A stretch of DNA of 64,000 nucleotides, from the NCBI GenBank assembly GCA_964304625.1, contig OZ199838.1:5022001-5086000 (forward strand), read 5' to 3'. The first letter of the stretch is position 1, and every line of letters begins with the position of its first letter. Source of the stretch: Kudoa neothunni. Lineage: Eukaryota; Cnidaria. Below, piece by piece: positions 12,044 through 24,675 of the stretch. The notes beneath the pieces are model-generated. The model searched no databases, was not told the DNA's origin, and saw nothing but the letters and a program-made list of their open reading frames with translations. The position numbers and the translations under genes are program-made.

Positions 12044-14668
12044 CAGGGGTCGGCAACGACCGGCCCGCGAGGCTTTCAATGATAAAAATTTGGTTGGACC
12101 GATAGAGATTGTATAATTTGTTTAATTTTTATAATCGATCGTTTCGCCGCATAAAGATGTTTAATAGCAAATTAAACGGAGTTAATTATATATTATCCAC
12201 TTTTTTAAATAGAATGTCTACAAAATAAAATAATGGTATAATATTATTATCATCAGTTTTTTTAGTAGTATTATTAATTTTATGGTGTTAGTCCTATTGT
12301 GGAGGAAGGAGAAGTTTAATTATTGATTTTTACAATTTCGACCCATCGTTTAATCATAGAAAATATTAAGTTCAACATCAAGAAAGTCAACTTTAAATAA
12401 GAATTAATACAAAATTAGTCATTTCTACGTAAAAAACGTCGAGTGCTAGTTATATTTGTATTTGGCTGCAGCGTATGGATATCCCAAATTTATAACAGCG
12501 ACGCTTCAACAATTATTCGCTCGATGATAAGATACAAAAAAAAATTAGAAGCAAGTAATATATTATAGACACCTATTATTGAGTTGTTATTGAATATGTC
12601 AAAATTTAATGATACACGTGTTTGAACTTATTAGTCTCCTTCGTGTGTTAAATTCGTTGAAATGGAAGGCAGGAAAAGAAAAGTTGATTCTGAAAAAAGA
12701 ACTTTCAAAGAAGAGCGGACAATAAAATACTTTTTTGTTGAGCATTTTGATAGATGTCTGTGTTTAATTTGCCAAGAAAGTGTCGCAGTTAAAAAAATTA
12801 CTGATGTTAAAAGGCACTACGAAACTCATCACAGTCGTTACGACGGATTTACAGAACTAGAAAGAGAACAAGAAATAGAGCGCCTGAAAAAAAACTTGAC
12901 AAAACAATCACCATTTTTTACAAATCAAGTTGAAAATAATTGTAAAATTATTTGGCTAGCTATGAAATATCAAATTTGATTGTCAAAAGGATGAAGCCTT
13001 TTACTGATGGAGAATTTTTCAAAGAAATGCTATTAAAAGTTTCTGAAATAGTGTGCCCTGAGAAAAAAAAATTGTTTTCCGAAATCAGTCTATCAGGAAA
13101 AACTGTTGCGAGACGTATCGAGGATATAGCAGGAACTGTAAGAACTAAACTAATAAATGCTGTCGAATGTCTTGAATATTTTTCCATTGCTATCGACGAA
13201 ACTACCGATATGACGGATACCGCACAACTTGCAGTTTTTGTGACGGGGATAACATCACAATTGGAAGTTGTTGAAGAATTTGCGAAACTAATTCCAATGA
13301 AAAGCACTACAACAGGAAAAAATATGTTCGATTGTATCATAAAATGGATGAGTGAAATGAACCTTAACACATCAAAATTAATTGGGGTTACAACGGATGG
13401 AGCACCAGCAATGGTAGGTGACAAAAATGGGTTTGTTACTTTGCTGGATAATTATGTAGGTAATAATAGAAGTCTTATTAAACTACATTGTATTCTTCAC
13501 CAAGACACACTCTGCGCTAAGTCGTTACCTTTTAAAGAAGTTATGACGTCTGTTATAAAATCTGTAAATTTTATTTTATCCAAAGGCCTGAATCATCGTC
13601 AATTTAGAAAATTTTTTAATGACTTGGAAACTGAATACGGTGATCTGACATACTTTTCTAATATTAGATGGCTAAGTTGTGGAAACATGTTACAAAGAGT
13701 GTACGTTTTAAAAAATGAGATTTCCGATTTTCTAGCAGCTAAAAATCAAGACGACTCTTGTTTGCAAGATCCACTGTGGCTTGCTAAATTGGCATTTTTG
13801 ACTGATATTTCCAATCACATTAATAACTTAAACCTCGAGCTCCAAGGAAAAAACAAACTTGTGTCCGACATGTTTTATCAAGTCACCTCCTTCCAAAGAA
13901 AACTTCAACTTTGGGAAAAACAGCTTCAAAGGGGTAATTATTCTCATTTTCCTAACTTACAAAATCATAAAAACGATATACAAGTTGATTTGTTTCCAGC
14001 CGGTGTTACTGATTTAAACGATGAATTTTCTTCTCGATTTCACGACTTTTCAAACTACAAACATAATTTTGAACTTTTCAGTACCCCATATGGAATCGAC
14101 GTGGAAGAAACAGATGAAAGGTATCAATTAGAATTAATTGACCTGCAATCAGATAGGGATCTGGAATCGAAATTTTTGGGAGTGTCTACTATAAACTTTT
14201 ACAAAAACTATCTATGGCCGGCTGGAAAATACAAAAATTTATTAGAAAACTCGAAAATAATGATATCGCTATTTGGAAGCACTTATGCATGCGAACAGCT
14301 ATTCTCGAATTTAAAATATACCAAAAGTACGTTGCGGAGTAGGTTACGTGATGACCATCTCGATGACATCTTATTGCTCTCTACAACGAAGCTGGATATT
14401 TCTATCTCTGAAGTAGCGAAAAAAACGAAAAAACAAATTTCTCATCAATTATTATATAAAAGTTTTACGAATAAATTTAGAAAATTTGTTTTTTTCGCTT
14501 CGCACTGAAACGATATAATTTTAAGTATCGCAATGCGAGTGTCTTTAGCCAGTATCCAATTGCATTGTAAAAAATTCATTACAGCTAAATGATTTATACA
14601 TATTATGGCCCCCCTTCTAGTTCAGCTTGATTATCCGACCCGGCAACCCCAGTGGGTTGCCGACCCTG
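12044..14668 (+). mobile_element. hAT transposon, nearly whole, with perfect 8-bp target duplication
   Basis: The element starts CAGGGGTCGGCAAC and ends GTTGCCGACCCTG, giving inverted ends of about 13 bases. The 8-bp duplication ATCTATAG sits exactly at both borders (12036-12043 and 14669-14676), as expected for hAT insertion. Total length is 2625 bp. Inside lies a BED-finger transposase in two overlapping frames (12662-14508). The exact duplication and almost open transposase point to recent insertion. It landed just outside the Tc1/mariner relic. Confidence 0.92.
12662..14508 (+). CDS. hAT transposase (BED finger, DDE core), one frame change
   Basis: The protein is of the hAT kind seen in ZBED5/GTF2IRD2-like domesticated genes. 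Frame one (12662-12979) has a BED-type zinc finger, CLCLICQESVAV with a later HYETHH. Frame two (12952-14508, 518 codons) carries the catalytic domain: SIAIDETTDMTDTAQLAVF with the first Asp, LIGVTTDGAPAMVGDKNG with the second, LHCILHQDTLC, and a C-terminal dimerisation block FGSTYACEQLFSNLKYTKS with the conserved Glu and RSRLRDDHLDDILLL. The two frames overlap at 12952-12979, where the expected run VENNC..LASYEISNLI crosses from one to the other; this is a one-base shift, real or a sequencing error. No in-frame stop was seen otherwise. Confidence 0.88.
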
Positions 14669-14676
14669 ATCTATAG

Positions 14677-15353
14677 GAAGATAAGAACATAGAGGTTTAA
14701 AATTGAACTTGCAATTTGATCGTGAAATACTGTATATCGATAAAATGTTAATTTTCCGTTGCATCAGTTCATTTTTGAATTAATTTACGTAAATAATGAA
14801 TTATACTTCAATTTAAGTGTGAATTTATCGAATAGTTTATCATATGTGAGAGAGCTTTTTGCTTTTAGATTGTGCTTCGCCTCATGTGCATAAATGATAT
14901 TTATACCCTTGATATGTTGTTAAAAAATAAGAATTGCATTTTATGGTTACTAGACCTTTCTATCGATAAGGGGCTTATAAAAATGTTAATCTATTAAATT
15001 TGTAGTTTTCACAGTCGCATAAACTTGAACAAATATTATTTAGCCAACCATTACTTTTATATTTTTATGTAAATATTTTGGTGCAGAAACTAACATTGAA
15101 ATGGCGCGATAGGTTTATGTAGTTTGGATTTAGATTAACAATTTTATTCTGTGTAGTTGAAAGTATTCACCATAACGTAACTGCATCTGCTACGCTGAGC
15201 TATTTTAACCCAAACGATTTTGTATTCATCATATCTTTTTGTTTCAATTGTTAAATCTCACAAAATTTTCGCTATTCCTAAAACATATAATGATCTTAGT
15301 TCTTCGAACAAATTGAAAAAAACGAATGGATGAAAAAGTTTTTATTTAGAGAC
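14677..15353. other. Intergenic AT-rich DNA between hAT and piggyBac-like elements
   Basis: No gene or repeat was recognised in this stretch. Confidence 0.4.
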
Positions 15354-17461
15354 TATCCTCTAACGTTTTTTTGGGATAAAATTTACCCCACTTTTTTATC
15401 ACTTTAATGTAAAGAACATATTGTAAAAAGTGAAATAGAAAATTTTTAGTGAAACCAAATGAGTAAATTTTAAGAAAACAACGACCAAAATGACTAGTTG
15501 AGATAATGCGCATGTGCGCGCAGTGCATAATCCTAATGAGTGACGCAAGTGGATTCATTGACGAATTTACCTAATCTGGAAGCGAATTTGATGACCAAAT
15601 TATTGATGAAAATGATATATCGAACGAAGAAATAGATTCCATTGATACCAAGGATAATACTTAAAAAAGTAAAAATGGAATTCTTTGAATTTTGTCAGAA
15701 CCATCTACGAGAAAAATCCGCGCCGAAAATATCATGAAATCCATTCCTGGTGCCAATTCATATGCGTTGTTAAAAATAAAATCATTCATTCATTCATTCA
15801 TTCATTCATTTATTGTTATTTTTTATTTTTTATTTCAGAAATCTGTAGAATTCTATGAAGTATACAAATAAGTTTGGAAATCACTTTTTCAAAGATGAGT
15901 GGCAAGATATCGATGAAATTGGATTTAAAGTTTATGTAGGTCTTTTAATATTAATGGCTATTCGTAAGGATAGGCAAGAACCGTTGTGCGAACTTTTTAG
16001 TGTCAATGAGGGCAAGGAAATTTAGAGACGATTGCTTCCACATAAGCGTTTTACTCGAATTTCAAGATCCCTTCATTTTGACGACGTCAATACAATATCG
16101 GAAAGAAAAACAGCTGATAAATTTTTCCCTATTCGTGAGATATGGGACATATGGGTTGATATACTGCCAAAATGTTTTGCTCCAAACTAAGATATTACAG
16201 TGGATGAGCAACTCGTATTCTTTATGGGAAGATGTCCTTTCCGTCAATATATACCCATGAAACCGGCGAAGTATGACATTAAATTTTTCTTGTTGGTGGA
16301 TCCTACTTCCAACTATGTTTCAAATATCAGCGTGTATCTGGGAAAAAATAATTTTGAGGGGCCGAGAGAATGTAACGTTGGGGAAAGCGTTGTTCTCTCC
16401 TTATCGAAACCTTTGTTTCATTCTGTAGAAATTTTGTGGTCGATAACTTTTATTCGTCTTTTCATTGGCTCAAAAATTATTGGAAAAAAAGTTAACGTTT
16501 TTGGGAACTATACGTAACAACAAAAAAGAAATACCACCTTGCCTTCTTCCTTTAATAAAAAGATCACTCTACATTATTACATTAGTATATTTGCTTAACA
16601 TAAGAAATGTATGATGACGTCATGTTAGTAAAAAAGGCCAAGCTGTCATATTGTTATCCACAGGTACAACTGATAATACTATTACCGATGCGTCCACAAA
16701 TTGTAAATCTCATACTATAATCTATTACAATACAACCAAAGGTGGATAGGGTTGATAATGTGAACAGAATGTTGGCATCAATTTCTACCCGGAGATTTAC
16801 AAGAAGATGGCCGCTTATCGCCTTCTAAATATAATTGATATCTCGTTTATTAATGCGTTTTTATTATTCAAAGTTATATTTAAACCAGAGAAAAAATTAA
16901 GGATAAACTTTCTGAAGGAGATTGCTCCAGAATTGTACAATCCACTTCAGATAGAAACACCAACAGAGTTATTAAGAGAAAATCATGCATATCTAGTGAT
17001 CCAAATCATGAACCAAATTTCAATGGGAAATCATCACGCTGCGATTATTGTGAAAGAAAACAAGATAAAAACCCTCCAATTGATGCTTAAATTGCTATAA
17101 ATTTTATCGCCTCACTCATGCCTCGAAATTTTGTTTCAATTGTCAAAACTAATTTTTTGCTTATATTTAGTTTTTTAGCTATTTTTTATGAGTTTTTTAC
17201 TAGCTGATAACGTTACTTTTATTTTATATGCACCTACGGAGAACATTGATATATTCCGATAATGTCATAATCAGGGTTAATTGGAAATTATTTCGTGCAA
17301 TTAACACAATATTTCAATGATTCTACTCGTTAAAATTTAGCGATGCTTTGTATTCCCCAATTAATTATTTTTCTACATACATTGGCTCTATAAAAAAGTG
17401 AGGTAATTTTTACCCCAAATGTGTTACAGGGGTGTTGTTTTTGAGATCGTTAGGGAGTTAA
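15354..17461 (+). mobile_element. piggyBac-like DNA transposon, decayed
   Basis: The right end reads CGTTAGGGAG followed by TTAA (17458-17461), the piggyBac target site; the left end begins ATCCTCTAACG. Both ends carry a palindrome 20-45 bases inside: GGGATAAAATTTACCCC (15373-15389) and GGTAATTTTTACCCC (17402-17416). Between them lie pieces of a PGBD-type transposase on the plus strand: an acidic N-terminus, KFGNHFFKDEW, RFTRISRSLHFDD, DITVDEQLVFFMGRCPF (first Asp block), YDIKFFLLVDP, GTIRNNKKEIPP, GGVDRVDNVNRMLASIS and a Cys/His tail with HHAAIIV. Several frame changes and stops separate the pieces. A (CATT)n microsatellite lies inside at 15783-15812. Confidence 0.82.
15783..15812. repeat. 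(CATT)n microsatellite
   Basis: Seven consecutive CATT units lie within the piggyBac-like element. Confidence 0.95.
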
Positions 17462-18110
17462 TAATCAGCTTTTGTATTGAAATAATATTATTTTTGAAAT
17501 AGTTGCAGTTTTAATATATGCTTAAATTAATTTTATTAAAATATATTAAGGGATGAGAAAAATTTTTTGTTGATTTATTAGCATTTTGAATTCATTATTG
17601 ATTTTAATGGCTAGGAGTAAAATAAAAAATATTAAATCTATCATATTTTTCTTAGCAATAGAAAAAACATCATTAAAATCGCTACAAGTCTAATTAAAAT
17701 AAATTATCTAATATTAGCTTAAAAATAATCACCTAGTTTAATCCAAATAAAAAGATCAACGGTAATTTCTGTCATCTAGTATCTATTATTAAGTCCTTGT
17801 TTGTAAATTTTCAAATTATTGAGTAACATACGAAAATAATTTAGTTGCAAATAAGCAAAGTCCAAGAAATACATGAGTCTTTGGGATCATACAAATGACT
17901 AATATTGTATTAAAAATGTGTGTGGAGGTCATTCAAACACGATCAAAACATATTAAAAACGCAGAAACAAAATTTCACAATAGAACCACAAAAAACATTT
18001 GTACATAAAATATATTCGATAATTACACCGAAATAAGATTATAAAACAGGATTATCTTAGAAATTATTTAGGGATCGAACAGGAAGTTCGAAAATAAATC
18101 GCTCCTATCC
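17462..18110. other. AT-rich DNA downstream of the CENP-A-like gene
   Basis: No gene or repeat was recognised. Confidence 0.4.
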
Positions 18111-18666
18111 TCAGAATTGAAGACGTTGAATTCTCCTAACCAACTGAATATCATGCACCATCAAGGTGACCCTTTTGCTGTGCAACGTAACAAGATAGGC
18201 ATCTTCTAGCAGATTTGTCATAAAAATTTCTGTGGCCTCTTGTAGCGCGACCAGCGCCAGACCATTCCATCTGAGTTCACTTAACGAAAGTTCTCTAGCA
18301 ACGTCTCTTACCAATCGAGCGAATGATAATTTGGGAATCATTAATTCGACCAACCTTTTTGATTTTTTAGTGGCTGATTTTTTAACTCTTTTGGCAGCAG
18401 ATGTAGGCTATTATTTCGCAGAGAATATCAAAAAATAAACATTTAATTCACATACACTTAAAAGTCTGGGAGGATTTCTAATAGTTGGTAATATTGGCGT
18501 GGCTTTTGGACGAAAACGATTTTGTTTATGAGGGACAGGAGTAGACGTGCTAAACTCGGATGCGTTCCCAGTGCCACTCCGTCTCGATTCTCCAATAAAA
18601 TTAGTCACAATAATAAAGAAAGAAATTACCATGAGTGTTTGGTTCTGAACGCTTGCCAGAAGCCAT
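18111..18666 (-). CDS. CENP-A-like centromeric histone H3 variant, three exons
   Basis: CENP-A replaces histone H3 in centromeric nucleosomes and marks the kinetochore site. The last exon holds a complete divergent H3 fold: PKLSFARLVRDVA (alpha-N), ELSLSELRW (loop 1), ALVALQEATEIFMTNLLEDAYL (alpha-2), TLHSKRVTLM and HDIQLVRRIQRL (alpha-3). EDAYL..TLH..RVTL is like CENP-A and unlike H3 (EDTNLCAIHAKRVTI), and loop 1 is one residue longer than in H3, a CENP-A hallmark. The first two exons encode a Ser/Thr/Arg-rich tail (MASGKRSEPNTH, then TSTPVPHKQNRF) unlike the H3 tail; ARTKQ is absent. Introns of 40 and 48 bp keep frame, giving 155 residues. The start at 18666 is the only Met in frame. A fast-evolving non-centromeric H3 variant is the main alternative. 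Confidence 0.85.
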
Positions 18667-19479
18667 CGTGGTAATTTAGTGTAATTTAATGAGGCGCCAA
18701 GATGCGCGGACATAACGCTCCCATGTTTAGAGCTGAACAATGTATGCTCATTATTGTTGCTAAAAAAGGTCGCAGTATAATTATTTTGAGCTTTTAAAAT
18801 GTTTAAATTCCGATTCTAAACAAATGACACTTCCGCTTTTTATATTTGTGATAAACCTCCTCATCAACTTCGTGAGAGAAATTAATCCAATATTTTTATT
18901 AATAAAATTTCTAATAAATATACTTGAAATAATTTAGTTATGCAAATCTTTAACATCACGAATTGCGTCGTAAGTTTGATAAAGTTCCCCGCCCAGACTT
19001 TGAGTCGAACCATTGGGAATACGACTTAACTCTTTCATTTTCATTATTTTGTTGTTCTCTTTTTTAATAATATCAAATAAATTATCCATAACAGGATGCA
19101 AAGAAGATATAATGCACCGTGTATTAACAATGAAAGCTTTTATAACATTATTAATGGAGCTTCAAAGCAGAAATAGGAACAATGTTGTTAGCAACAGTAA
19201 AAAATCAGGATCTTAGTCACATCTTATAGCTCTCACAATGGTTTCTTCATTGTCACGACATTCATCATCGTATATTTTCTCTAAATCTTCTGGCTGTGTT
19301 TATGTCGCCAGTTGTCTCTAATGTTTAAATCCACAATGTCATTTTTATTACCTAATAATAATTATAAAAATAATAAACCTTTATTAAATTCTTTGTTTTC
19401 AAAATCAATGTTAGCTGGATTTTCTATTAAATATTACTTAAAATAGTAATATGAGAAGTTGAATATCTTTTGTAAATAT
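18667..19479. other. AT-rich DNA upstream of the CENP-A-like gene
   Basis: The promoter of the histone gene should lie at the left end. No recognised coding sequence is present. Confidence 0.35.
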
Positions 19480-20300
19480 TAAGAACTTTTGAAACAGTCC
19501 TCAATCTATAGTAGACGCTTGGACTGTATTCCAAGCTAATTTCAATGCATTAAGACAATCTGATATTGTATTGTGTATTTAGATCTCGTCGGATCATATT
19601 TTTCAAACAGAACATGTATACTTAAATTCTGTTAGTCTGCGTTTACATTGTTGACGACGCTGAGATCCATTGGTTGTACAATCCTAGTTGTGTTTATAGG
19701 GAAGAATAATAATTCAATATTTCGAAAGGAACCATTTAATTGGGGATGTGAAGGACATTCGTCCAACTGTATATGAACTATTCTTCTTTTTTTCGCAAAC
19801 TTTTGATCAAAAATTTTTGGGACACCGAAAAAGATAATAGAAGACAACCAACCATTTTTTGAACGTAATATTCAACGAAAAGATCAATAATTCCTTTAAA
19901 AAAGTGTGGATCATTGAATTTACTAATAGCGATCAATGGATAGCTTTTTGCGGTAAATAAAATCATCAATAAAACGATGACAAGGTTTTTGATTGTTCCA
20001 GTCCCTTTAAATTAGACTCATCATATGTTGTATGTTTGTTGAGTCCATTATACAGAATAAAAAAGTGGTTTCATCAAGATTTAATATTTTTTCCTCTGCA
20101 CTTCTAGTTCTGACTTCAAAAAATCTGGTTAATTAATCATAAAATAGATTATCACCAATGTTCCCGCTTCTCCGCGGAGAATGTAATTTTTCAAACAAAC
20201 GTGTGTCTTAAAATTTACAGACCAACGTTTGCTATAACTGAAAAAAGTGGTTTTAAGATCTTAAGATCATTGGCAATAGGTTTTGCTTTTTCAAAGATCA
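19480..20300 (-). mobile_element. pogo/Tigger transposase remnant (TIGD-like)
   Basis: Minus-strand pieces read from high to low coordinates: PLIAISKFNDPHFFKGI and VEYYVQKMVG, KFLIKSL / FDQKFAKKRRIVHIQLDECPSHPQLN (block around the second catalytic Asp), NIELLFFPINTTRIVQPMDLSVV (third Asp) and LNALKLAWNTVQASTID (C-terminal helix). This order and wording match Tigger/TIGD proteins. Several frame changes break it. It differs from the other pogo-group pieces in this window, so at least two or three families are present. The DNA-binding head was not located with confidence upstream. Confidence 0.7.
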
Positions 20301-20816
20301 AAAACCCTGGAATATTTTTTTGGACGTTCTAACATTAACTAGTCATGTACCTCACCTTCGGGTTAAAAATATTTCCCATTTGAAACCCTTTCAAGAGAAG
20401 AAACCACGTTGGAGTTCGTTATTTCAGATTTATTTTCCAAAATCCTATCAAAAAAAGAATAACCTATTCTAATTTGAATAAAACTCACAACAACAGAATA
20501 CTTGATATTCTATAACACTAGGGAGCTATTTTTTTGGCGCCTGAGACTGATTTAATCGAATCCTTGTATTGGGCCATTTCAATTATTTATCAAAACTTCT
20601 TTGTTCTCCCACCATGTCGAACGTTCGAACGTGCGATTTAATGGATTAATCGGATTAAAATTGGAAATTAGTAGTGCTCCTGATAGAAAAACCTTGAATT
20701 TCACGAAAATTGCAACATATATATTTTATTTCATATTTTTGAGTATATTGTTAAATCGAGAAATTATAATACATCGACAATTTTACAATGCTGAATGCAT
20801 AAGTTGAAAAAATACC
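20301..20816. other. AT-rich stretch next to a Tigger remnant
   Basis: This may hold the decayed 5' part of the Tigger copy to the left, but no motif was certain. A 68-codon plus-strand frame at 20601-20807 matches nothing I know. Confidence 0.3.
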
Positions 20817-20824
20817 ATCTACTC

Positions 20825-21447
20825 CAGAGGTTCTCATCTGGGGGTAAATTTCAAATGACAGAGGGAAAATGAAGTAACATTAAAATTTGATTGGGACAAT
20901 CTTTGCATACAGGGGTTTGTGGTGTATATAAGGATGCCTAAGGAATTATATTACTTAGGGCTATTAAATCTAATAAGAAATTGGCGGAAATGCTTAAAAT
21001 CTGTTTAATAGTAAATATTTATATAACAATTAATAGTTTTTTTCTTTTATGGCTCGTTTATTTTATAATGATATAGCCTAATAATAATAATAATTAAAGT
21101 GGCTATTTGCATGGTAAATATTATTCAAGTGTCATTAATTTGGACTATTTTTAATTATTTCTAGTCCATTCTTTCATTCTTAGGACTAGAAATAATTCAA
21201 TTTAGCAAAATCTAACAAATTAAATCCGTTGACAGCTTGTGAGTAAGAGTTGATGGGGTTAAAAATTGTTATTATGCAAACGTACATGCCTTTTAGAATC
21301 AGAATTTATCCCTCAAATAGCCTCTGCCATCGTTAAACCAATACAAAACCTTAAAGTAAATACAAATTTGGTTTTCAAGTAAGGGGGAAATTGGGATTTT
21401 TCACCAAGCCGAGGGGATAAATTTGAAAAAATTGTTGAGAATCCCTG
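20825..21447. mobile_element. hAT-type MITE, copy 1
   Basis: The left end is CAGAGGTTCTCATCTGGGGG and the right end GTTGAGAATCCCTG, an imperfect inverted pair of the hAT kind. Flanks ATCTACTC (20817-20824) and ATCTATCC (21448-21455) look like a decayed 8-bp target duplication. It is 623 bp with no transposase. A second copy with the same ends and the same order of internal blocks (AAATGACAG, GTTTGTG, GGATGYCTAAGGAA) lies at 59107-59708. Part of a minus-strand frame at 21313-21573 lies in this repeat and is not a gene. Confidence 0.8.
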
Positions 21448-21455
21448 ATCTATCC

Positions 21456-22237
21456 TATATGGAGCCATGCAATACCGAGACCCTAGTGTAAGAAAATTGC
21501 CTAGGGAATATTTTAATTTTATTCTTAGACTATTATATTTAAAAAAGGACAGATAATATTTAATTAATACCATTTAAGTTACCATCACGATTCTTTATGT
21601 GCCGAAAAGATCGATTACGAAATAGGGAAAATTATAGGTGGCTGTCTAATAAAAAACGTATTGAACTTTATCACTGATCCCCTTTCTAGCCAGCCGGCCG
21701 TGGCCGACACCTGCTTTAACTCATTAAGATTGTATTATTTAACAAATTTATTAAAGATAATATTTGTTAAGCTTTATTTCAATGATGTTTATGAAAGCTT
21801 TCATCAGTAAAATTACATTTAAATAAGAGAAATACGTAAAATATTCTATCAGGCCAACAAACAAACACACCTCAATAACACAACAATCTGTACGTATGAA
21901 AATTATTGGAACAGGGTTTGTGAAAGAATATCTCCATAGGCTTAGTTGTACAATAAATAAATACGCTTTAACTAATTTACTCTAAAGTCGGAGTCAATAA
22001 ACGAATAAACAAATTGATGTTAAAACCGACAATATACTCCGACATCTCACGTAAAAGTTGATTGTAGCTAGAATTCATACTTCAATAACTGTAGCAAAGC
22101 CATTACAAACAAATAACTCAAAAATATCGGTAAAATATACACACTGATAAACATAAATGTTAACTAAAAAACGTCGGCAATCATAAATCATTAAGGGCGT
22201 CTCAGCAGAACTAAAAAACATTCAACACAATTTAACA
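21456..22237. other. Intergenic DNA downstream of TFIIS
   Basis: Mostly AT-rich. A short GC-rich patch, AGCCAGCCGGCCGTGGCCG near 21690, resembles the inner end of a hAT element, but no partner end was found. Confidence 0.3.
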
Positions 22238-23623
22238 CTATAATTCTACTTTCCAACGATTGCCACAATCCATACAAACCACGAAAGTAGTCATAGGTTC
22301 ATCTGAGCTTCTAGTTTGGGCCTAATTTATTAATGTTATTAAATATTGCGAATTAAAATCTATAATAATAATTACTTGTGTGTAAGAGCAGTTGTTTTTT
22401 CCACAACGACCACACTTGAAATAATCCGCATGGATCCCCTCAGTCACAGCAAGACTGTGTTCGTGAACCGCTTCTTTGTGGATTTCTTTACGGATAGCTT
22501 TTAGTTGGTCGCTTGCCATTTCCTAATTGTAATTAATTCGACAAAAATCACCAGTTTCATATGTCTAACCTCCGAGGTCATTGTTGACAAACGTTTAGGA
22601 GTAATATCACCGCTCACAACATTATCACGTAAAGAATTGCAGGTGTCTTTAAGATTGAAAGCTTTACTTCGAATTGAATTTTTGTATTTCGTCTTGTCAG
22701 CGTTGGCCGAGAATATTTCTATATTTTAAGAGTTGAACTATCAACCATCTATAAACAACCAATTACCTTGTTCGATTTGAAGCGCCAAATCTTCCAACTC
22801 TATAAATACGAAAATCCAAATAGAAATAAATGCATATTTTGTATAATACTTTTATCTTCTTCAGACGAGTTCCTCTGTAGAGCTTTATGTATCATTTGGA
22901 AACAGGCTCTTCTAACTGGATCTTTTAATTCTTCCATTTTTGCAATTTTTGGCAGAGTCTTTTCAATTGGATTACTAACAGCTTCGACCTGTGTGTTCTT
23001 TTCTGTGCATTAGAATGACAATTATTATTTGTGTTATTCTATTGAGTTGAAGTACGATACGAACGTTTCATTGGGAATATTTTCAATTCTTGTGCGACGA
23101 TATTATTTTTATTACTGTTGACTGGCATACTATCCTTATTTTCGTTACTGGTATCGTCCTTGGAAGATTCAATTGGCGGTGAATTGCCACTGATTGTCGA
23201 CAAATCGTGATCGTTGTTACTATTGCTGGATTCGCTGCTAGAGTCTAACGCGTATTTGAGTTACTATGACAATACCAACAAAAATATACCAATAAGAGTT
23301 TTCCATTTTCTCAATAAAACCTTACAATAACGTTGTACAGTCTTGTCTGGAATTTGTTTACGAGCCCTGTTGATAGTAATACCTATTTTAGTGGCCTAAA
23401 ATTTTAAAAGATTTTCTTCGCGTTATCAAATATGAATACTCATACTTTTAGGATCTGAACCGTTAGTGATAATGTCTCTAACGTCTTAATGTGACCTAGC
23501 AACTCTTCGAAATCCTACAACAAAAGGGCGTATGATCAAGACACAAATCTAAAATTCACACACTTGTTTGTCCTCATCTAAGAAAAGGTCGATATGGTAC
23601 TTGATTAATAAAATACGATCCAT
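22238..23623 (-). CDS. TCEA1: Transcription elongation factor TFIIS (TCEA)
   Basis: TFIIS rescues backtracked RNA polymerase II by stimulating transcript cleavage. Exons read from 23623: MDRILLIKYHIDLFLDEDKQ, DFEELLGHIKTLETLSLTVQIL, KIGITINRARKQIP and YCKVLLRKWKTLI (N-terminal TFIIS/LW domain); a Ser/Asn-rich linker; the central domain with DPVRRACFQMIHKALQ, LALQIEQEIF, KYKNSIRSKAFNLKD, LRDNVVSGDITPKRL and EEMASDQLKAIRKEI; and a C-terminal zinc ribbon CGRCGKNNCSYTQ..RSSDEPMTTFVVCMDCGNRWK with four Cys and the acidic DE pair that reaches the polymerase active site. About eight introns of 45-60 bp keep frame. The stop TAG is at 22238-22240. The first exon start is inferred. The symbol names the family; the paralogue cannot be told. 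Confidence 0.92.
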
Positions 23624-24675
23624 CCGTTTCAAACCACCCTCTTTATGATCCCAACTGGTGCATGCGCGAGATGCAACGAGGTCATGATAGGGACCAAAAT
23701 TGCCACAGCGGGCTTGAAATTTTGATAAAAAAGGTATGTGCCTTTTAGGCCTGAACCTGCTTTGTTGCATAATGATGGGTTTAATTTTCGACTTGTCAAT
23801 AATTGGTTGTTTGATATTCGTAAATGTCTACTTAGTAACAAATAAGAGGGATTGTGATAGTTGATAGTTAGCTATGCTCTCTGGAAGCGAAACCGTTCGT
23901 TTTCCTGATCCAAGATGAATGTGATAATTAACACATATATACAAGTTTATGGCTGATATAAAGTGCATTTTTTTGATTATTCTGCTTGTTTGCTCATTGT
24001 TCATTATTGTGGGGCTTAATCAAATTTTGTGCCACAAGTAACACACCTTTGTAAGATAGTTCATTCAAAACTCTGATATTCTAAGGATTGTTAATATAAT
24101 GAAAGTTTCTGCTGCAATAGATAATCCTCGCAATTGATTGGTATAGAATCCGCGAAAATCATTGTTTTATCGGTCGCCAATAGTATTTGATGTGCTATTT
24201 GTTGTCCGGCTAACTTGAATTAAAGCTTAACTCATTTTTATTCGCCTTTATTACTCATTTCCGTCAGTTAAGAGAACAATACTGTGCTTCAATATCCATT
24301 CCTCTATTGATCCTAAAATAAGGTATGTGTAAATAAAACCCCAATATTACCCAACAAATGTTTCAAATTTTGGCTGTTTTTAGTTTCTAGAAAAAGAAAA
24401 ATTCACCACAAAACAGTTCTTTTCGGCATATTTTAAAATTGAGTCAGTATATTCTAATTTTCGAGTTAATTTCGCACCCCCTCCTCCATGTGTAAGTCAA
24501 AGCTTAACTTTCCTTTTTATACAAATGCGAAAATAATAATTTAAGTGAAAAAAGTCTTCAAATTGTATCTTTTATTACCTTAGTTGATATTTTAACTGAT
24601 AGATTTTTCTAATTATTTCTAAAATGGAATGATTGAAATAACAATTTTTGATTAATTCAATTTGCTAAGCATTAT
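23624..24675. other. Intergenic DNA upstream of TFIIS
   Basis: Overlapping minus-strand frames at 23549-23841 extend above the TFIIS start but show no family features; they may be 5' untranslated sequence. The remainder is AT-rich with nothing recognised. Confidence 0.35.

Noticed and set aside
12960-13424. 154-codon minus-strand ORF
   Set aside because: Antisense shadow of the hAT transposase.
21313-21573. 86-codon minus-strand ORF
   Set aside because: Much of it lies in hAT MITE copy 1, and similar peptide text occurs in copy 2.
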